DNA of 5,620 nucleotides from Fervidobacterium sp. (GTDB lineage Bacteria; Thermotogota; Thermotogae; Thermotogales; Fervidobacteriaceae): NCBI GenBank assembly GCA_003526765.1, contig DPXZ01000034.1:1-5620 (forward strand). Reading direction: 5' to 3'. Every line of letters begins with the position of its first letter. Position 1 is the stretch's first letter. Below, piece after piece: positions 1-5,620 of the stretch. The notes beneath the pieces were generated by a model. The model saw only the letters and a list, made by a program, of their open reading frames with translations. It was not told the DNA's origin and did not search any database. The position numbers and the translations under genes were made by a program.

Positions 1-1760
1 TATTTTCGTACTTAAAGCCATACGTAATTCCCATAATCATAGTCTTTGCCATAACAATCACTGCAACGATACTTACAATAAGGGCACCAAAGATATTGGG
101 ACAGGCAACAACTGAGATATTCAGAGTCATAATGTTGAGACAGTCACCTTTATCAAGATTTTTGAATACAACGATGAATTTTGATAAAATCTTCCAAATT
201 CTCTTAACCGTGGGTATCCTATATGCATTTGCAGCAGCTTTGAATTTCTTCCAAGGTTTTATGATGGCAGGAGTTACCCAGAGAATAGTGCGAAAGATGA
301 GGGAAGATATAAACGAAAAACTGAGAAAACTTCCGCTGAGTTTCTACGATAACACATCTCACGGTGATATTATCAGTAGAGTAAGCAACGATATTGACCT
401 AATAAGCAACACATTGCAGCAAAGTTTGGTTCAGTTTATCTCTGGTATTGTCACAATAGTTGGTATTACATACATGATGATAACGATAAACGGATGGTTA
501 ACACTTTTGACAATAGCCACACTACCGTTGAGTATAATAGCAACGATGATTGTCGCGAAAAATTCACAAAAGTATTTCGCACAACAGCAAGAGAACATCG
601 GATTATTGACGGGGCAAGTTGAAGAAGTGTACGGTGGACACATCGTAGTAAAAGCATACAATCGTGAAAAGGATGAAATCAAGCAATTTTCCGAAACCAA
701 TGAAAAGCTGTACCGCTCTGCATATATGGCACACTTTGTTTCAGGTATCATCATGCCTATAATGAATTTCATAGGAAATTTGGGATACATATTTGTTGCC
801 GTGGCTGGTGGAATCTTGGTTACAAGAAACGCAATTACCGTAGGTGATATACAGGCGTTTATACAGTACTCACGACAGTTCAATCAACCAATCGTCCAAA
901 TTGCAAACATCGCAAATATGATCCAATCTACGCTTGCAGCAGCTGAAAGGGTTTCAGAAATTATGGAGAAGGAAGAAGAAACTCCAGATAGACCAGATGC
1001 TATTGAATTAGACAGAGTTGAAGGTAATGTCAAATTTGAATCTGTGAGGTTCAGTTACGTTCCAGAGAAGCCACTCATAGAGAACTTAAACATAGATGTC
1101 AAGAGTGGACAAAAAGTAGCCATCGTAGGTCCAACAGGTGCTGGAAAGACTACACTCGTAAATCTACTAATGAGATTCTATGAAATTCAAGGTGGATCAA
1201 TAAAAGTTGATGGAATAGATATTCGGGATATAAAGAAGTACAATCTCAGAAAGCATTTCGGTATGGTTTTGCAAGACACATGGCTGTTTTCAGGGACAAT
1301 AAAGGATAATATTGCATACGGTCGCGAAAATGCTACAGATGAAGATGTGATAAACGCTGCAAAGGCTGCCCATGTGCATCATTTCATAACTGCTCTGCCG
1401 GATGGGTACAACACATTGATAGGTGAGGACTCCTCAAATATCTCACAAGGTCAACGACAGCTATTAACCATAGCAAGGGCTTTTTTGGCTGATCCAGACA
1501 TACTCATACTCGACGAGGCAACGAGTAATGTTGATACATTGACGGAAATATACATTCAAAGGGCAATGGACGCTTTAATGAAAGGTAGAACATCATTCAT
1601 AGTAGCACATAGATTATCCACTATAAGAGATGCGGACATGATACTTGTCATGAACGAGGGAAGAATTGTGGAAATAGGTAAGCATGAAGAACTCTTGGAA
1701 AGAAACGGTTTCTACGCAGATATGTATAAGAGCCAATTTGCAGGTGCACTTGTCGATTGA
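1..1760 (+). CDS. ABC exporter subunit, fused membrane and ATPase domains (5'-partial; TM288/YfiC-like half of a heterodimer)
   Basis: The frame is open from the window edge; the first complete codon is at 3 and the stop is TGA 1758-1760, giving 585 residues. The TTG at 96 is internal, because the residues before it (YLKPYVIPIIIVFAITIT and on) form the first membrane helix of a type I exporter. About six hydrophobic segments precede the nucleotide-binding domain. Visible ATPase motifs are Walker A GPTGAGKTT (1128-1154), Q-loop Gln (1272-1274), signature ISQGQRQ (1440-1460), Walker B ILILDEA with catalytic Glu (1515-1517), D-loop SNVD, and H-loop His (1608-1610). It should sit in the inner membrane and use ATP to export lipids or hydrophobic compounds; the substrate cannot be told. 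Family knowledge: a canonical Walker B Glu together with a non-LSGGQ signature marks the TM288-type subunit of heterodimeric exporters, so a partner gene is expected upstream. The usual length is about 580-600 residues, so only a short N-terminus is missing. Confidence 0.95.
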   Translation, partial: FSYLKPYVIPIIIVFAITITATILTIRAPKILGQATTEIFRVIMLRQSPLSRFLNTTMNFDKIFQILLTVGILYAFAAALNFFQGFMMAGVTQRIVRKMREDINEKLRKLPLSFYDNTSHGDIISRVSNDIDLISNTLQQSLVQFISGIVTIVGITYMMITINGWLTLLTIATLPLSIIATMIVAKNSQKYFAQQQENIGLLTGQVEEVYGGHIVVKAYNREKDEIKQFSETNEKLYRSAYMAHFVSGIIMPIMNFIGNLGYIFVAVAGGILVTRNAITVGDIQAFIQYSRQFNQPIVQIANIANMIQSTLAAAERVSEIMEKEEETPDRPDAIELDRVEGNVKFESVRFSYVPEKPLIENLNIDVKSGQKVAIVGPTGAGKTTLVNLLMRFYEIQGGSIKVDGIDIRDIKKYNLRKHFGMVLQDTWLFSGTIKDNIAYGRENATDEDVINAAKAAHVHHFITALPDGYNTLIGEDSSNISQGQRQLLTIARAFLADPDILILDEATSNVDTLTEIYIQRAMDALMKGRTSFIVAHRLSTIRDADMILVMNEGRIVEIGKHEELLERNGFYADMYKSQFAGALVD

Positions 1761-1805
1761 GCATAATTAAGGAGACAGTTAATAAAATTAACACCTAAAA
1801 AAATT

Positions 1806-1837
1806 AAATCCCATCGCTTTTCAGCGATGGGATTTTT
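1806..1837 (+). terminator. Strong intrinsic terminator after the ABC exporter gene
   Basis: A perfect 13-bp inverted repeat, AAATCCCATCGCT (1806-1818) and AGCGATGGGATTT (1823-1835), is separated by a TTTC loop. The right arm runs into a T tract (TTTTT, 1833-1837). It begins 45 bases after the exporter stop codon. A run of seven A residues lies just upstream (about 1797-1803), so the same hairpin could also terminate transcription from the opposite strand, although no converging gene is seen here. Confidence 0.95.
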
Positions 1838-1880
1838 CTGTCAATGTATTGAACAAAGAGAAATTACAAGTGTAAAAGAC

Positions 1881-1910
1881 TTGAAATAATGTACTGATAT
1901 ATGATATAAT
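1881..1910 (+). promoter_or_regulatory. Sigma70-type promoter with extended -10 for the udg operon
   Basis: The -35 is TTGAAA (1881-1886) and the -10 is a perfect TATAAT (1905-1910), with an 18-base spacer. A TG one base before the -10 (1902-1903) makes it an extended -10. Initiation is expected near 1917, leaving a leader of roughly 95 bases before the glycosylase start. It lies downstream of the terminator, so the operon starting at 2012 is transcribed independently of the exporter. Confidence 0.82.
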
Positions 1911-2011
1911 AAAATTGTTAGTTAAACTTTGTTTTTCATCTTCAATTGAATGTGACTTCTACATTCGTAAGCCTAATGAATTGCAAGGTTTGTTAGGTCA
2001 GGGGGACAACA

Positions 2012-2611
2012 ATGAAAAAAGAGGATTTAATGGCTGTTATTGAAGGAAGAATAGCACAATGTCAAATGTGTCCATTAGGTTTACTTAGAAAGAATACCGT
2101 ACCAGGTGAAGGGAATCTATATTCCCCAATACTTTTTGTTGGTGAAGGACCGGGCGAGGAAGAAGACAATCAAGGGAGACCGTTTGTAGGAAAGGCTGGT
2201 CAACTTCTTACTAAAATCCTTGAATCAGTAAACATTGCTCGAGAAGATGTGTACATAGCAAACATGGTAAAGTGTCGGCCACCAAACAATAGAGTACCAA
2301 CAAGCTTAGAAATTCAGTCTTGCTCTCAGTATCTACTGGCACAGATAGAGGTCATAAATCCGAGGATGATTGTACCACTTGGGAGTACTGCATTGAATTT
2401 CTTTTTAGGAGAAGATCAACAGATAACAAAAGTTCGCGGGAGAGAATTCATTTGGAAAGGAAACATAATAATCTTTCCGATGTTTCATCCAAGCTATCTA
2501 TTAAGAAATCCATCGAAAGAAAAGGGAAGCCCAAAAGATCTAACGTGGCAAGATATAAAGAAGGTAAGAAAGTATTACGATGATTTTATGCACGGTGATA
2601 CTCAGAAGTAA
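2012..2611 (+). CDS. udg: Family-4 uracil-DNA glycosylase (4Fe-4S, UDGa type)
   Basis: This enzyme removes uracil, formed by cytosine deamination, from DNA and so starts base-excision repair; the need is high in thermophiles. The protein has 199 residues, close to the usual size of about 190-200. The uracil-binding and catalytic motif GEGPGEEED is at residues 44-52, GRPFVG at 55-60, NMVKCRPPNNR at 84-94 and the DNA-intercalation motif HPSYLLR at 159-165. Four cysteines (C17, C20, C88, C104) have the CX2C-X67-C-X15-C spacing of the iron-sulphur cluster in this family. The start ATG 2012 follows a G-rich ribosome binding site AGGGGGA (2000-2006) at five bases, and the N-terminus fits the family without extension. 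It is the first gene of the operon and is read from the promoter at 1881-1910. The close resemblance to the T. maritima enzyme is recalled, not computed. Confidence 0.97.
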   Translation: MKKEDLMAVIEGRIAQCQMCPLGLLRKNTVPGEGNLYSPILFVGEGPGEEEDNQGRPFVGKAGQLLTKILESVNIAREDVYIANMVKCRPPNNRVPTSLEIQSCSQYLLAQIEVINPRMIVPLGSTALNFFLGEDQQITKVRGREFIWKGNIIIFPMFHPSYLLRNPSKEKGSPKDLTWQDIKKVRKYYDDFMHGDTQK

Positions 2612-2645
2612 GTAGAATCATCATAGAAACATACAATGTTCCACA

Positions 2646-2653
2646 GAGGAGGT
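2646..2653 (+). promoter_or_regulatory. Ribosome binding site that fixes the regulator start at GTG 2663
   Basis: GAGGAGGT is a near-perfect Shine-Dalgarno sequence nine bases before GTG 2663. The in-frame ATG at 2636 lies upstream of this site and has no comparable ribosome binding site of its own, so the GTG is the better start. Confidence 0.88.
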
Positions 2654-2662
2654 ATAGGAAAA

Positions 2663-3190
2663 GTGAAAAGAGAACAACGAGATTTAAAGCATGAAACAAA
2701 ATTAACACCAACAGTTATGAGCTATATCTCATCAATTTATTCCCTTATAGAAACCGATGGTGTCGCAAGGATATCAGATATAGCAAAGCTAAAGAATGTT
2801 TCGTATGCAAGCGTTACAAACGCAGTGAAAAAGCTTGTGGAACTTGGAGTCGTGGACCACAAGAGATACGGATTTGTAAAATTAACGCAGCGTGGTCTCA
2901 AAATAGCACAGATGCTGAAATCTGGAGAATCTCGTATAAAGTATTTCTTCATATATGTCGTTGGCTTACCAGAAAAAAAGGCACAGCAAATTGCGAGTCT
3001 AATGGTATACGACTTAGATGCTGATACAAGGAGAAAGTTGAGAAAGTTTTACTCTATATTGATCGATTTTTCTGACAAGAAGACGAAAGAATTGGAAGAA
3101 TTTATTAGAGAGAACAGAAAAGATCTTGAAATTCCTGATGAAGTATACAGACTAAAAGACAAGATTAAGGAGGATGAGCTTGATGAGTAA
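2663..3190 (+). CDS. DtxR/MntR-like winged-helix transcriptional regulator lacking the metal ligands
   Basis: From GTG 2663 the protein has 175 residues. A longer reading from ATG 2636 adds only nine residues, which the ribosome binding site itself encodes. Residues about 18-78 match the winged helix of MntR/DtxR: YISSIYSLIE, then ARISDIAKLKNVSYASVTNAVKKL, ending in a wing and LTQRG. Residues about 86-130 look like the short DtxR dimerisation domain (VVGLPEKK), followed by a charged helical tail; there is no C-terminal SH3-like domain. By alignment from memory, the MntR ligands D8, E11, E99, E102 and H103 fall on S20, S23, S112, V115 and Y116, and H77 falls on E89 or S90. Metal control in the classical way is therefore doubtful despite the usual annotation as an iron or manganese repressor. 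It is 51 bases after udg and overlaps galE by 8 bases. Targets are unknown; autoregulation of this operon is a guess. Confidence 0.9.
   Translation: MKREQRDLKHETKLTPTVMSYISSIYSLIETDGVARISDIAKLKNVSYASVTNAVKKLVELGVVDHKRYGFVKLTQRGLKIAQMLKSGESRIKYFFIYVVGLPEKKAQQIASLMVYDLDADTRRKLRKFYSILIDFSDKKTKELEEFIRENRKDLEIPDEVYRLKDKIKEDELDE
3167..3173 (+). promoter_or_regulatory. Ribosome binding site deciding the galE start (ATG 3183)
   Basis: AAGGAGG directly abuts the ATG at 3174 (zero spacing, unusable) but lies nine bases before ATG 3183 and six before TTG 3180. The site sits inside the end of the regulator gene, which points to translational coupling. Confidence 0.85.
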
Positions 3191-4118
3191 AGTACTTGTA
3201 ACTGGTGGTGCCGGATTTATCGGCTCACACATTACAGATAAGCTTGTTGAATTAGGCAACGACGTGGTCGTTGTGGATAACTTGTCAACTGGTAAACGTG
3301 AGAACTTGAATCCTAATGCGAAATTTGTGGAAATGGACATATCGCAAAGTGACAAAGTTAATGAACTATTTGCCGCTGAGAATTTCGAATATGTCTTCCA
3401 TCTTGCAGCTCAAGCAAGTGTCTCCATCTCCGTTAAAGATCCAGTTAAGGATGCTACTTGGAATATAATTGGTGGACTGAATTTGATAAAAGCATCTGTA
3501 GAACACAAAATCAAGAAGTTCATATTTTCATCTACCGGGGGTGCGATGTACGGTGAAGATGTAAAGGTTTTTCCAACTCCTGAAAGCGTCTATCCGCAAC
3601 CCATGTCTCCGTACGGCATCGCAAAGTTTTCTGTCGAGAACTATCTTAGGTTCTTCAGCAAAGAATTCGGACTGAATTATACTGTGCTAAGATATGGTAA
3701 CGTTTATGGTCCAAGGCAGGATCCGTACGGCGAGGCAGGTGTAATAGCGATATTTACATCGAGAATGTTGAAGGGTGAAGACTGTACAATATTTGGTGAT
3801 GGTGAGTACACGAGAGATTACGTCTACGTGGAGGATGTCGTTGATGCAAACATCAGAGCTATGGAAAAAGGAGATAAACTGGTCATAAACATAGGTACTG
3901 CAACCGGTACAACTACAAATGAGTTATTCAAGGTATTGAAGAAGTTAACGGGTTATAAGAAAGAACCGATTTATGGACCACACAGACCTGGCGATATACG
4001 GAAGAGCCTACTTTGCTACAACAGAGCTTGGATCGAGTTGAAATGGGAACCGAAATATTCTCTTGAAGAAGGACTGAGGAAAACTGTCGAATGGTTTAAA
4101 CGAAATACTAAGGCCTAA
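3183..4118 (+). CDS. galE: NAD-dependent nucleotide-sugar epimerase (UDP-glucose/UDP-hexose 4-epimerase, extended SDR)
   Basis: This cytoplasmic extended short-chain dehydrogenase probably interconverts UDP-glucose and UDP-galactose, or related UDP-hexoses, using bound NAD. Counting from ATG 3183 (311 residues): the Rossmann motif GGAGFIG is at 8-14, the acidic residue binding the adenosine ribose is D32 (VVVVDNLSTG), HLAAQASV is at 73-80, the Ser/Thr of the active site lies in SSTGGAMYG (116-124), and the catalytic YxxxK is Y144/K148. NVYGPRQ and the C-terminal RPGDIRKS segment are typical nucleotide-sugar binding parts. ATG 3183 is preferred over ATG 3174 because of ribosome binding site spacing and because MSKVLVTGGAGFIG is the usual N-terminus. 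It overlaps the regulator by 8 bases (ATGAGTAA), and its 3' end overlaps the rarA coding region. Exact sugar specificity cannot be read from sequence; dTDP-sugar or UDP-glucuronate epimerases are alternatives. Confidence 0.93.
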   Translation: MSKVLVTGGAGFIGSHITDKLVELGNDVVVVDNLSTGKRENLNPNAKFVEMDISQSDKVNELFAAENFEYVFHLAAQASVSISVKDPVKDATWNIIGGLNLIKASVEHKIKKFIFSSTGGAMYGEDVKVFPTPESVYPQPMSPYGIAKFSVENYLRFFSKEFGLNYTVLRYGNVYGPRQDPYGEAGVIAIFTSRMLKGEDCTIFGDGEYTRDYVYVEDVVDANIRAMEKGDKLVINIGTATGTTTNELFKVLKKLTGYKKEPIYGPHRPGDIRKSLLCYNRAWIELKWEPKYSLEEGLRKTVEWFKRNTKA

Positions 4119-5382
4119 TTCGTTTGAAGATTTCATAGGTCAGCAGCACTTGATGGCCCCCGGTGCACTGCTTCGTACATCGATCGAGAATGATCAGCTA
4201 TTCTCCGCAATACTCTATGGACCTGCCGGGTGTGGAAAGACTTCATTGTTGAGTTTGATAAAGAAGTATACGACCTATGAAGTCGTTCATCTAAATGCTG
4301 CATTTGCTTCAGTAGATGAGATTAAACAGTGGGAAAAGTATGCCTATAACATGAAAGGCATAAAGAAAGTATTACTGTTCATAGATGAGATTCATAGGTT
4401 CAATAAGAAGCAGCAAGATATATTTTTGCCCGGTGTTGAAACCGGGCTTTATGTTTTGTATGGAACAACAACCGAAAGTCCTCAACATGTACTAAATCCG
4501 GCGCTGTTGTCCAGATGTCGCGTGCTCAATTTCAGAAAACTTTCAAATACTGATCTTGAGAAAATATTGAATAGAGCTGTAAAATACTTGGGAATAAATG
4601 TTGGAGTAGAGGCAAAGCAGTTTATCATAGATTCCGCAAATGGGGATGCAAGATACATGATAAGTACGTACGAGATGCTTGCCAACACTGCTTCCATCAA
4701 TGGTAAGGACATTGTTGACTCTTCTATTTTGGAGTTATATCTGGGTGAAGAGTTGACAAAGTATACAGACACAGAACATTACAATTTGGCATCTGCATTC
4801 ATCAAGAGTGTGCGTGGAAGTGATCCAGATGCTGCATTGTACTACATGTCAAGGATGATAGAAGGTGGCGAGGATCCGAGATTCATAGCAAGGAGGCTTG
4901 TGATACTCGCAAGTGAGGATGTAGGGTTGGCAGACCCATTTGCACTTGTGCTTGCTACGTCAACTATGCAGGCAGTTGAGATGGTAGGAATGCCAGAATG
5001 CTTACTTAATCTCTCCGAATGTACTGTATATCTCGCACTTGCACCAAAGAGCAATTCCTCTTATGAGGCAGTAAATAGAGCACGCGATATGGCAAAAAAG
5101 ACTATGAATATACCTGTTCCAAGGCATCTGCTCAATGTGTCTGGTAGTGGATACAAGTATCCGCATGAATTTGGTGGTTTTGTTAAGCAAGATTACTTGC
5201 CAAGAGGTATAAAAGGACCATTTTACATACCAAAGAATATAGCAAGAGAGTCGAAAATTGCTGAAGTGTATAGTAAACTTTGGAGTGACAGATTCAAAGA
5301 TCTAAAAAGTAAGACATCATACGATGAAAATCGAGGTGAGCAACATGGCCTGGGAGACGAAGATCAAAACAAAGAAGGATAG
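4084..5382 (+). CDS. rarA: RarA/MgsA-family AAA+ ATPase (replication-associated recombination protein A); start uncertain
   Basis: RarA is a clamp-loader-like AAA+ protein that acts at stalled replication forks. Counting from the first conventional start, TTG 4150 (410 residues): Walker A GPAGCGKT is at 24-31, Walker B LLFIDE at 75-80, sensor 1 in YGTTTESP at 104-111, the arginine-finger motif SRCR at 121-124 and sensor-2 GDAR at 165-168. The family C-terminal oligomerisation domain follows, with [25 protein letters not shown] and [10 protein letters not shown] clearly recognisable. The conserved N-terminus [15 protein letters not shown] is encoded upstream of that TTG (4108-4152), yet no ATG/GTG/TTG occurs in frame between the stop at 4075 and 4150. 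I therefore extend to CTG 4084, preceded by GAGGA (4076-4080), giving 432 residues. ATA 4105 or a missing base after ATG 4091 are alternatives. The gene overlaps galE at its start and the macro gene by 38 bases at its end; the last 13 residues are low-complexity and polar. Family certain, start low confidence. Confidence 0.92.
   Translation: MSNGLNEILRPNSFEDFIGQQHLMAPGALLRTSIENDQLFSAILYGPAGCGKTSLLSLIKKYTTYEVVHLNAAFASVDEIKQWEKYAYNMKGIKKVLLFIDEIHRFNKKQQDIFLPGVETGLYVLYGTTTESPQHVLNPALLSRCRVLNFRKLSNTDLEKILNRAVKYLGINVGVEAKQFIIDSANGDARYMISTYEMLANTASINGKDIVDSSILELYLGEELTKYTDTEHYNLASAFIKSVRGSDPDAALYYMSRMIEGGEDPRFIARRLVILASEDVGLADPFALVLATSTMQAVEMVGMPECLLNLSECTVYLALAPKSNSSYEAVNRARDMAKKTMNIPVPRHLLNVSGSGYKYPHEFGGFVKQDYLPRGIKGPFYIPKNIARESKIAEVYSKLWSDRFKDLKSKTSYDENRGEQHGLGDEDQNKEG
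4428..4447 (+). repeat. GC-rich 7-bp hairpin inside rarA
   Basis: GCCCGGT (4428-4434) and ACCGGGC (4441-4447) pair perfectly around a GTTGAA loop, with T-rich sequence on both sides (TTTTT before, TTTATGTTTT after). It resembles a weak intrinsic terminator or pause site but lies in the middle of a gene and encodes PGVETG, so function is unproven. Confidence 0.55.
5333..5339 (+). promoter_or_regulatory. Ribosome binding site of the macro-domain gene, inside rarA
   Basis: GAGGTGA lies five bases before ATG 5345 and within the last codons of rarA. It supports independent initiation of the macro protein rather than a frameshifted fusion. Confidence 0.85.
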
Positions 5383-5620
5383 AGAGTTAGTGCTGCAATT
5401 CATCTGTGAAGACATCACAGAACTTGAAGTCGATGCAATTGTAAATGCTGCAAATTCTTACTTAAAACATGGTGGTGGAGTGGCAGGTGCGATTGTGCGA
5501 AAAGGCGGGATGATAATGCAGAAAGAAAGTGATCAATATGTACAAAAGTACGGTCCTGTGACACCTGGTAACGTTGCAGTCACAGGACCGGGTAATTTAA
5601 ATGCTCGATACATTATTCAC
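5345..5620 (+). CDS. Macro-domain protein (ADP-ribose binding or hydrolysis), 3'-partial
   Basis: Translation from ATG 5345 gives 92 residues before the window ends, about half of a typical 170-190 residue macro domain. Visible motifs are the acidic adenine-contact segment CEDIT (21-25), the VNAAN ribose-binding loop (33-37), HGGGVAGAI (42-50), and the strand and loop [11 protein letters not shown] leading to YIIH at the end of the window. The layout resembles the Af1521/macroH2A-like class. It lacks the NxxGxMGKGLA pattern recalled for DarG-type DNA de-ADP-ribosylases. Likely activities are binding ADP-ribose or removing it from proteins or O-acetyl-ADP-ribose; which one cannot be said. It begins 38 bases before the rarA stop in a different frame, with a good ribosome binding site, so the two proteins are probably made from one message in linked amounts. 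Too short for the supplied frames because it is cut by the window edge. Confidence 0.93.
   Translation, partial: MAWETKIKTKKDRELVLQFICEDITELEVDAIVNAANSYLKHGGGVAGAIVRKGGMIMQKESDQYVQKYGPVTPGNVAVTGPGNLNARYIIH
5551..5590 (+). repeat. Perfect 12-bp inverted repeat inside the macro gene
   Basis: The left arm CGGTCCTGTGAC (5551-5562) and right arm GTCACAGGACCG (5579-5590) are exact reverse complements, with a 16-base loop containing the palindrome AACGTT. The arms encode GPVT and VTGP at about residues 70-82. There is no T tract afterwards, so it is not an intrinsic terminator, but the mRNA could fold into a stable hairpin. Confidence 0.85.

Noticed and set aside
431..883. Minus-strand open frame of 150 codons opposite the exporter gene (and a 63-codon one at 466-657)
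   Set aside because: It lies entirely opposite strongly recognisable exporter coding sequence, has a Cys/Ile/Thr-rich nonsense-like composition, and shows no family motif or ribosome binding site.
1849..1876. A second promoter-like pair, TTGAAC and TGTAAA with a 16-base spacer
   Set aside because: The -10 match is poor, and a far better promoter with perfect TATAAT lies 30 bases downstream.
2320..2583. 87-codon + strand frame inside the uracil-DNA glycosylase gene
   Set aside because: It is out of frame within a gene whose motifs continue through the whole stretch; the translation is Arg/Lys/Ser-rich and resembles no family.
2834..2863. CTTGTGG/CCACAAG inverted repeat inside the regulator gene
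   Set aside because: Seven base pairs with a 16-base loop is expected by chance several times in a window this long.
4095..4101. TTTAAAC, a classical -1 frameshift heptamer, at the galE/rarA junction
   Set aside because: Its phase is wrong: the slippery reading UUA AAC is in the rarA frame and a -1 shift would move ribosomes into the galE frame, the opposite of what is needed. galE to rarA would need +1.
2737..5190. Short minus-strand frames at 2737-2952, 3152-3355, 4482-4772, 4842-5054 and 5002-5190
   Set aside because: All are opposite well-supported + strand genes, lack ribosome binding sites and recognisable motifs, and have atypical compositions.
5345..5382. Programmed frameshift fusing RarA to the macro protein
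   Set aside because: No slippery sequence is seen in the overlap, and the macro gene has its own well-spaced GAGGTGA and ATG, so separate initiation explains it better.
5345..5620. DarG antitoxin of a DarTG toxin-antitoxin pair
   Set aside because: The NAAN and HGGGVAGAI pattern fits Af1521/macroH2A-like macro domains rather than DarG, and no DarT-like gene is visible in the window.

Overview
The window looks like a piece of a thermophilic member of the Thermotogales, most likely Fervidobacterium or a close relative. The evidence is moderately AT-rich DNA with frequent AGA/AGG arginine codons, strong AGGAGG-type ribosome binding sites, tightly packed overlapping genes, and a family-4 (4Fe-4S) uracil-DNA glycosylase closely resembling the one known from Thermotoga maritima. 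From memory, T. maritima has the same order around TM0511 to TM0508 (glycosylase, DtxR-type regulator, epimerase, AAA+ protein). The genus call is inference; no search was run. All genes are on the + strand.

Region 1 (1-1760) is the 3' part of an ABC exporter subunit with fused membrane and ATPase domains. It has a canonical Walker B glutamate but a variant signature motif (ISQGQ). That is the pattern of one half of a heterodimeric exporter such as TM287/288, so the partner is expected just upstream of the window. Region 2 (1761-2011) is intergenic and holds a very clear intrinsic terminator with a perfect 13-bp stem, then a strong promoter with an extended -10.

Region 3 (2012-5620) appears to be one operon of five genes: uracil-DNA glycosylase; a DtxR/MntR-like regulator; a GalE-type nucleotide-sugar epimerase; a RarA/MgsA-type AAA+ ATPase; and a macro-domain protein cut off by the window end. 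Only 51 bases separate the first two genes after start correction, and the remaining junctions overlap. Three gene products have a nucleic-acid or ADP-ribose theme: uracil removal, stalled-fork maintenance and ADP-ribose binding or hydrolysis. This suggests a genome-maintenance operon with an embedded regulator and a sugar-nucleotide enzyme.

The most notable points are these. The DtxR-like regulator has lost essentially every metal ligand. The RarA gene has no ATG/GTG/TTG start upstream of its conserved N-terminus, which suggests a non-canonical start or a one-base homopolymer error at the galE/rarA junction. RarA and the macro protein overlap out of frame by 38 bases. A perfect 12-bp inverted repeat lies inside the macro gene.
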